Translations under genes and position numbers: made by a program
Shown here: positions 4,857 through 5,748 of the stretch, piece by piece
How the letters are laid out: every line of letters starts with the position of its first letter
How positions within the stretch are numbered: position 1 is the stretch's first letter
DNA from: Nitrospirota bacterium
Lineage (GTDB): Bacteria > Nitrospirota > Thermodesulfovibrionia > Thermodesulfovibrionales > JdFR-88
Length of the DNA: 5,748 nt
Assembly: GCA_021790695.1 (NCBI GenBank)
Contig: JAJYGJ010000122.1
Location: 1-5,748 of the forward strand
Direction: 5' to 3'
The notes under the pieces: generated by a model
What the model was told of the DNA's origin: nothing
The model's input: the letters and a program-made list of their open reading frames with translations, nothing else
Database searches by the model: none

Positions 4857-5748
4857 ATGGAAAAAACTCCCCATCGCTCCGGTTTCGTCACCATCATCGG
4901 AAGGCCAAATGCGGGCAAATCCACCTTCCTTAATACGATACTGGGGCAGAAGATCGCCATAGTGACGAAAAAACCCCAGACCACGCGCAATCGCATAATC
5001 GGGATAAAGACGCTCGAAAAACAAAACGCACAGATCGTCTTCATGGACACGCCCGGCATACACAAGGCGGAGACGAAGCTGGACGAGGCGATGATGCGCG
5101 AGGCCGGGGAGGCGATGCGCGAGGTGGACGCGCTTTTGTTCATGGTGGAACCCAGGACGCCCGGGCCGCGGGAGAAAGAAATAATCGGGCTCATCTCCCG
5201 GGCCGGCGTGAAAGGAAAAAAACCCGTCTTCCTCCTCGTAAACAAGGTGGACACGGTAAAAAAAGTAAAACTCCTGCCCGTTCTGGACGGGTATTCAAAA
5301 CTCTTCCCTTTCGACCAGATAATACCCGTATCCGCCCTCACGGGCGACGGCGTGGATATAGTTCTTGAAAAACTGCTCGCCTCTCTGCCGGAGGGACCGG
5401 CATATTACCCGGGGGACCTCGTTACGGACCAGATTGAAAGATTCATGGTCTCCGAGATAATCAGGGAAAAAGTGATGGAGGCCACCTTTGAGGAGGTACC
5501 GCATGCCTCGGCCGTCCAGGTCATCGACTGGCGCGAGGGGAACCAGTTCCCAGGAGACCAGTCTCTTCGGGACCAGTCCCCGGACCAGGGGGGCCGGCCC
5601 CCTCTGGATGAGTCCAGTCGAAACCAGTCTGAGGCGGTCCGGTCCCGAGGGGACTGGTCCCCGGTCCTCCGCATAAGCGCTGATATCTGGGTAGAGCGGG
5701 AAGGCCAGAAAGGTATTATAATAGGAAAGGGCGGCCGCATGCTGAAGG
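4857..5748 (+). CDS. era: GTPase Era with interrupted KH domain, 3' truncated
   Basis: Era is an essential GTPase that binds the 3' end of 16S rRNA and assists 30S assembly. Here 297 codons are visible and the frame runs off the window. The G motifs are complete: GRPNAGKS (15-22), the switch threonines in PQTTRNR (40-46), DTPG (64-67), NKVD (129-132) and SAL (159-161). The KH domain starts near 190, with VPHASAVQVIDWRE (214-227) and RISADIWVERE (272-282) before the GxxG loop GKGG (290-293). Residues 228-271 separate two strands usually joined by a short turn, so about 40 residues are extra. The ATG at 4857 directly follows an in-frame TGA, fixing the upstream limit, and has no Shine-Dalgarno sequence. 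The frame stays open through the insert and past it, so the gene looks intact rather than broken. Confidence 0.95.
   Translation, partial: MEKTPHRSGFVTIIGRPNAGKSTFLNTILGQKIAIVTKKPQTTRNRIIGIKTLEKQNAQIVFMDTPGIHKAETKLDEAMMREAGEAMREVDALLFMVEPRTPGPREKEIIGLISRAGVKGKKPVFLLVNKVDTVKKVKLLPVLDGYSKLFPFDQIIPVSALTGDGVDIVLEKLLASLPEGPAYYPGDLVTDQIERFMVSEIIREKVMEATFEEVPHASAVQVIDWREGNQFPGDQSLRDQSPDQGGRPPLDESSRNQSEAVRSRGDWSPVLRISADIWVEREGQKGIIIGKGGRMLK
5541..5669 (+). repeat. Palindromic element inserted in frame within era
   Basis: About 129 bases interrupt the KH domain of era. GGGACCAGTCCCC (5569-5581) is perfectly inverted at 5649-5661. Inside it, CCGGACC (5580-5586) pairs with GGTCCGG (5636-5642). The core GGGGGCCGGCCCCC (5589-5602) is a 14-base palindrome, flanked by CCAG and CTGG, and CTGGA/TCCAG form a small hairpin at 5604-5617. 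ACCAG-type units recur at 5542, 5557, 5572, 5584 and 5623, encoding DQ- or NQ-rich peptides. No stop codon occurs in five of the six frames. Arginine codons here are only CGG and CGA, unlike the AGG/CGC-rich flanks. The features fit a small palindromic mobile element tolerated as a surface loop. Exact borders and family are unknown, and no target-site duplication is clear. Confidence 0.75.

Noticed and set aside
4631..5341. 236-codon minus-strand frame across the gap and era
   Set aside because: It runs antisense to the GTPase domain of era, where the plus frame carries all G motifs; no independent support.
5541..5630. CRISPR-like array from the ACCAGTC repeats
   Set aside because: Units are about seven bases at 12-15 base spacing, lie within a coding frame and lack unique spacers.
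5405..5740. 111-codon minus-strand frame covering the era insert
   Set aside because: It stays open only because the GC-rich palindromes lack stops; flanking era codons explain the rest.

Overview
The window is a housekeeping stretch of a GC-rich bacterial chromosome. Four plus-strand genes, fabG (5' end outside the window), acpP, fabF and rnc, form the fab-acp-rnc cluster common in many bacteria. A small minus-strand ferredoxin gene follows, then a plus-strand class I aminotransferase (aspC-like), a structured gap of 268 bases, and the start of era, which runs off the right edge. A ferredoxin resembling the Desulfovibrio type, the Thermus-like (subgroup Ibeta) aminotransferase and frequent ATA and AGG codons in GC-rich DNA suggest an anaerobic or deep-branching lineage such as Desulfobacterota or Nitrospirota. 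This placement is an inference; no marker here fixes the taxon.

Bases 1-2938 carry type II fatty-acid synthesis (ketoacyl reductase, acyl carrier, condensing enzyme) with RNase III overlapping the end of fabF. Bases 3037-3085 hold a strong hairpin with a T-run on each side, well placed to end both rnc and the convergent ferredoxin. Bases 3282-3409 separate the divergent ferredoxin and aminotransferase genes. In this gap the two best promoter matches lie on top of each other in a 32-bp inverted repeat. The aminotransferase probably ends at a weak hairpin near 4609-4630. Bases 4643-4817 can then fold into one long rod in which every imperfect pair of the two long helices is a G-U wobble on the plus-strand RNA. 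A TATACT box directly before the era ATG suggests a leaderless era message.

The most striking feature is inside era. The GTPase domain is complete, but the KH RNA-binding domain is interrupted in frame by about 40 codons (about 5541-5669). This DNA is packed with inverted repeats and ACCAGTC-like units. It resembles a palindromic element inserted into a coding gene, in the manner of Rickettsia palindromic elements, but in a GC-rich, apparently unrelated sequence. Together with the intergenic rod, this places two palindromic elements within 1.1 kb around era. RNase III (rnc) also appears to lack one of its usual metal-binding aspartates.
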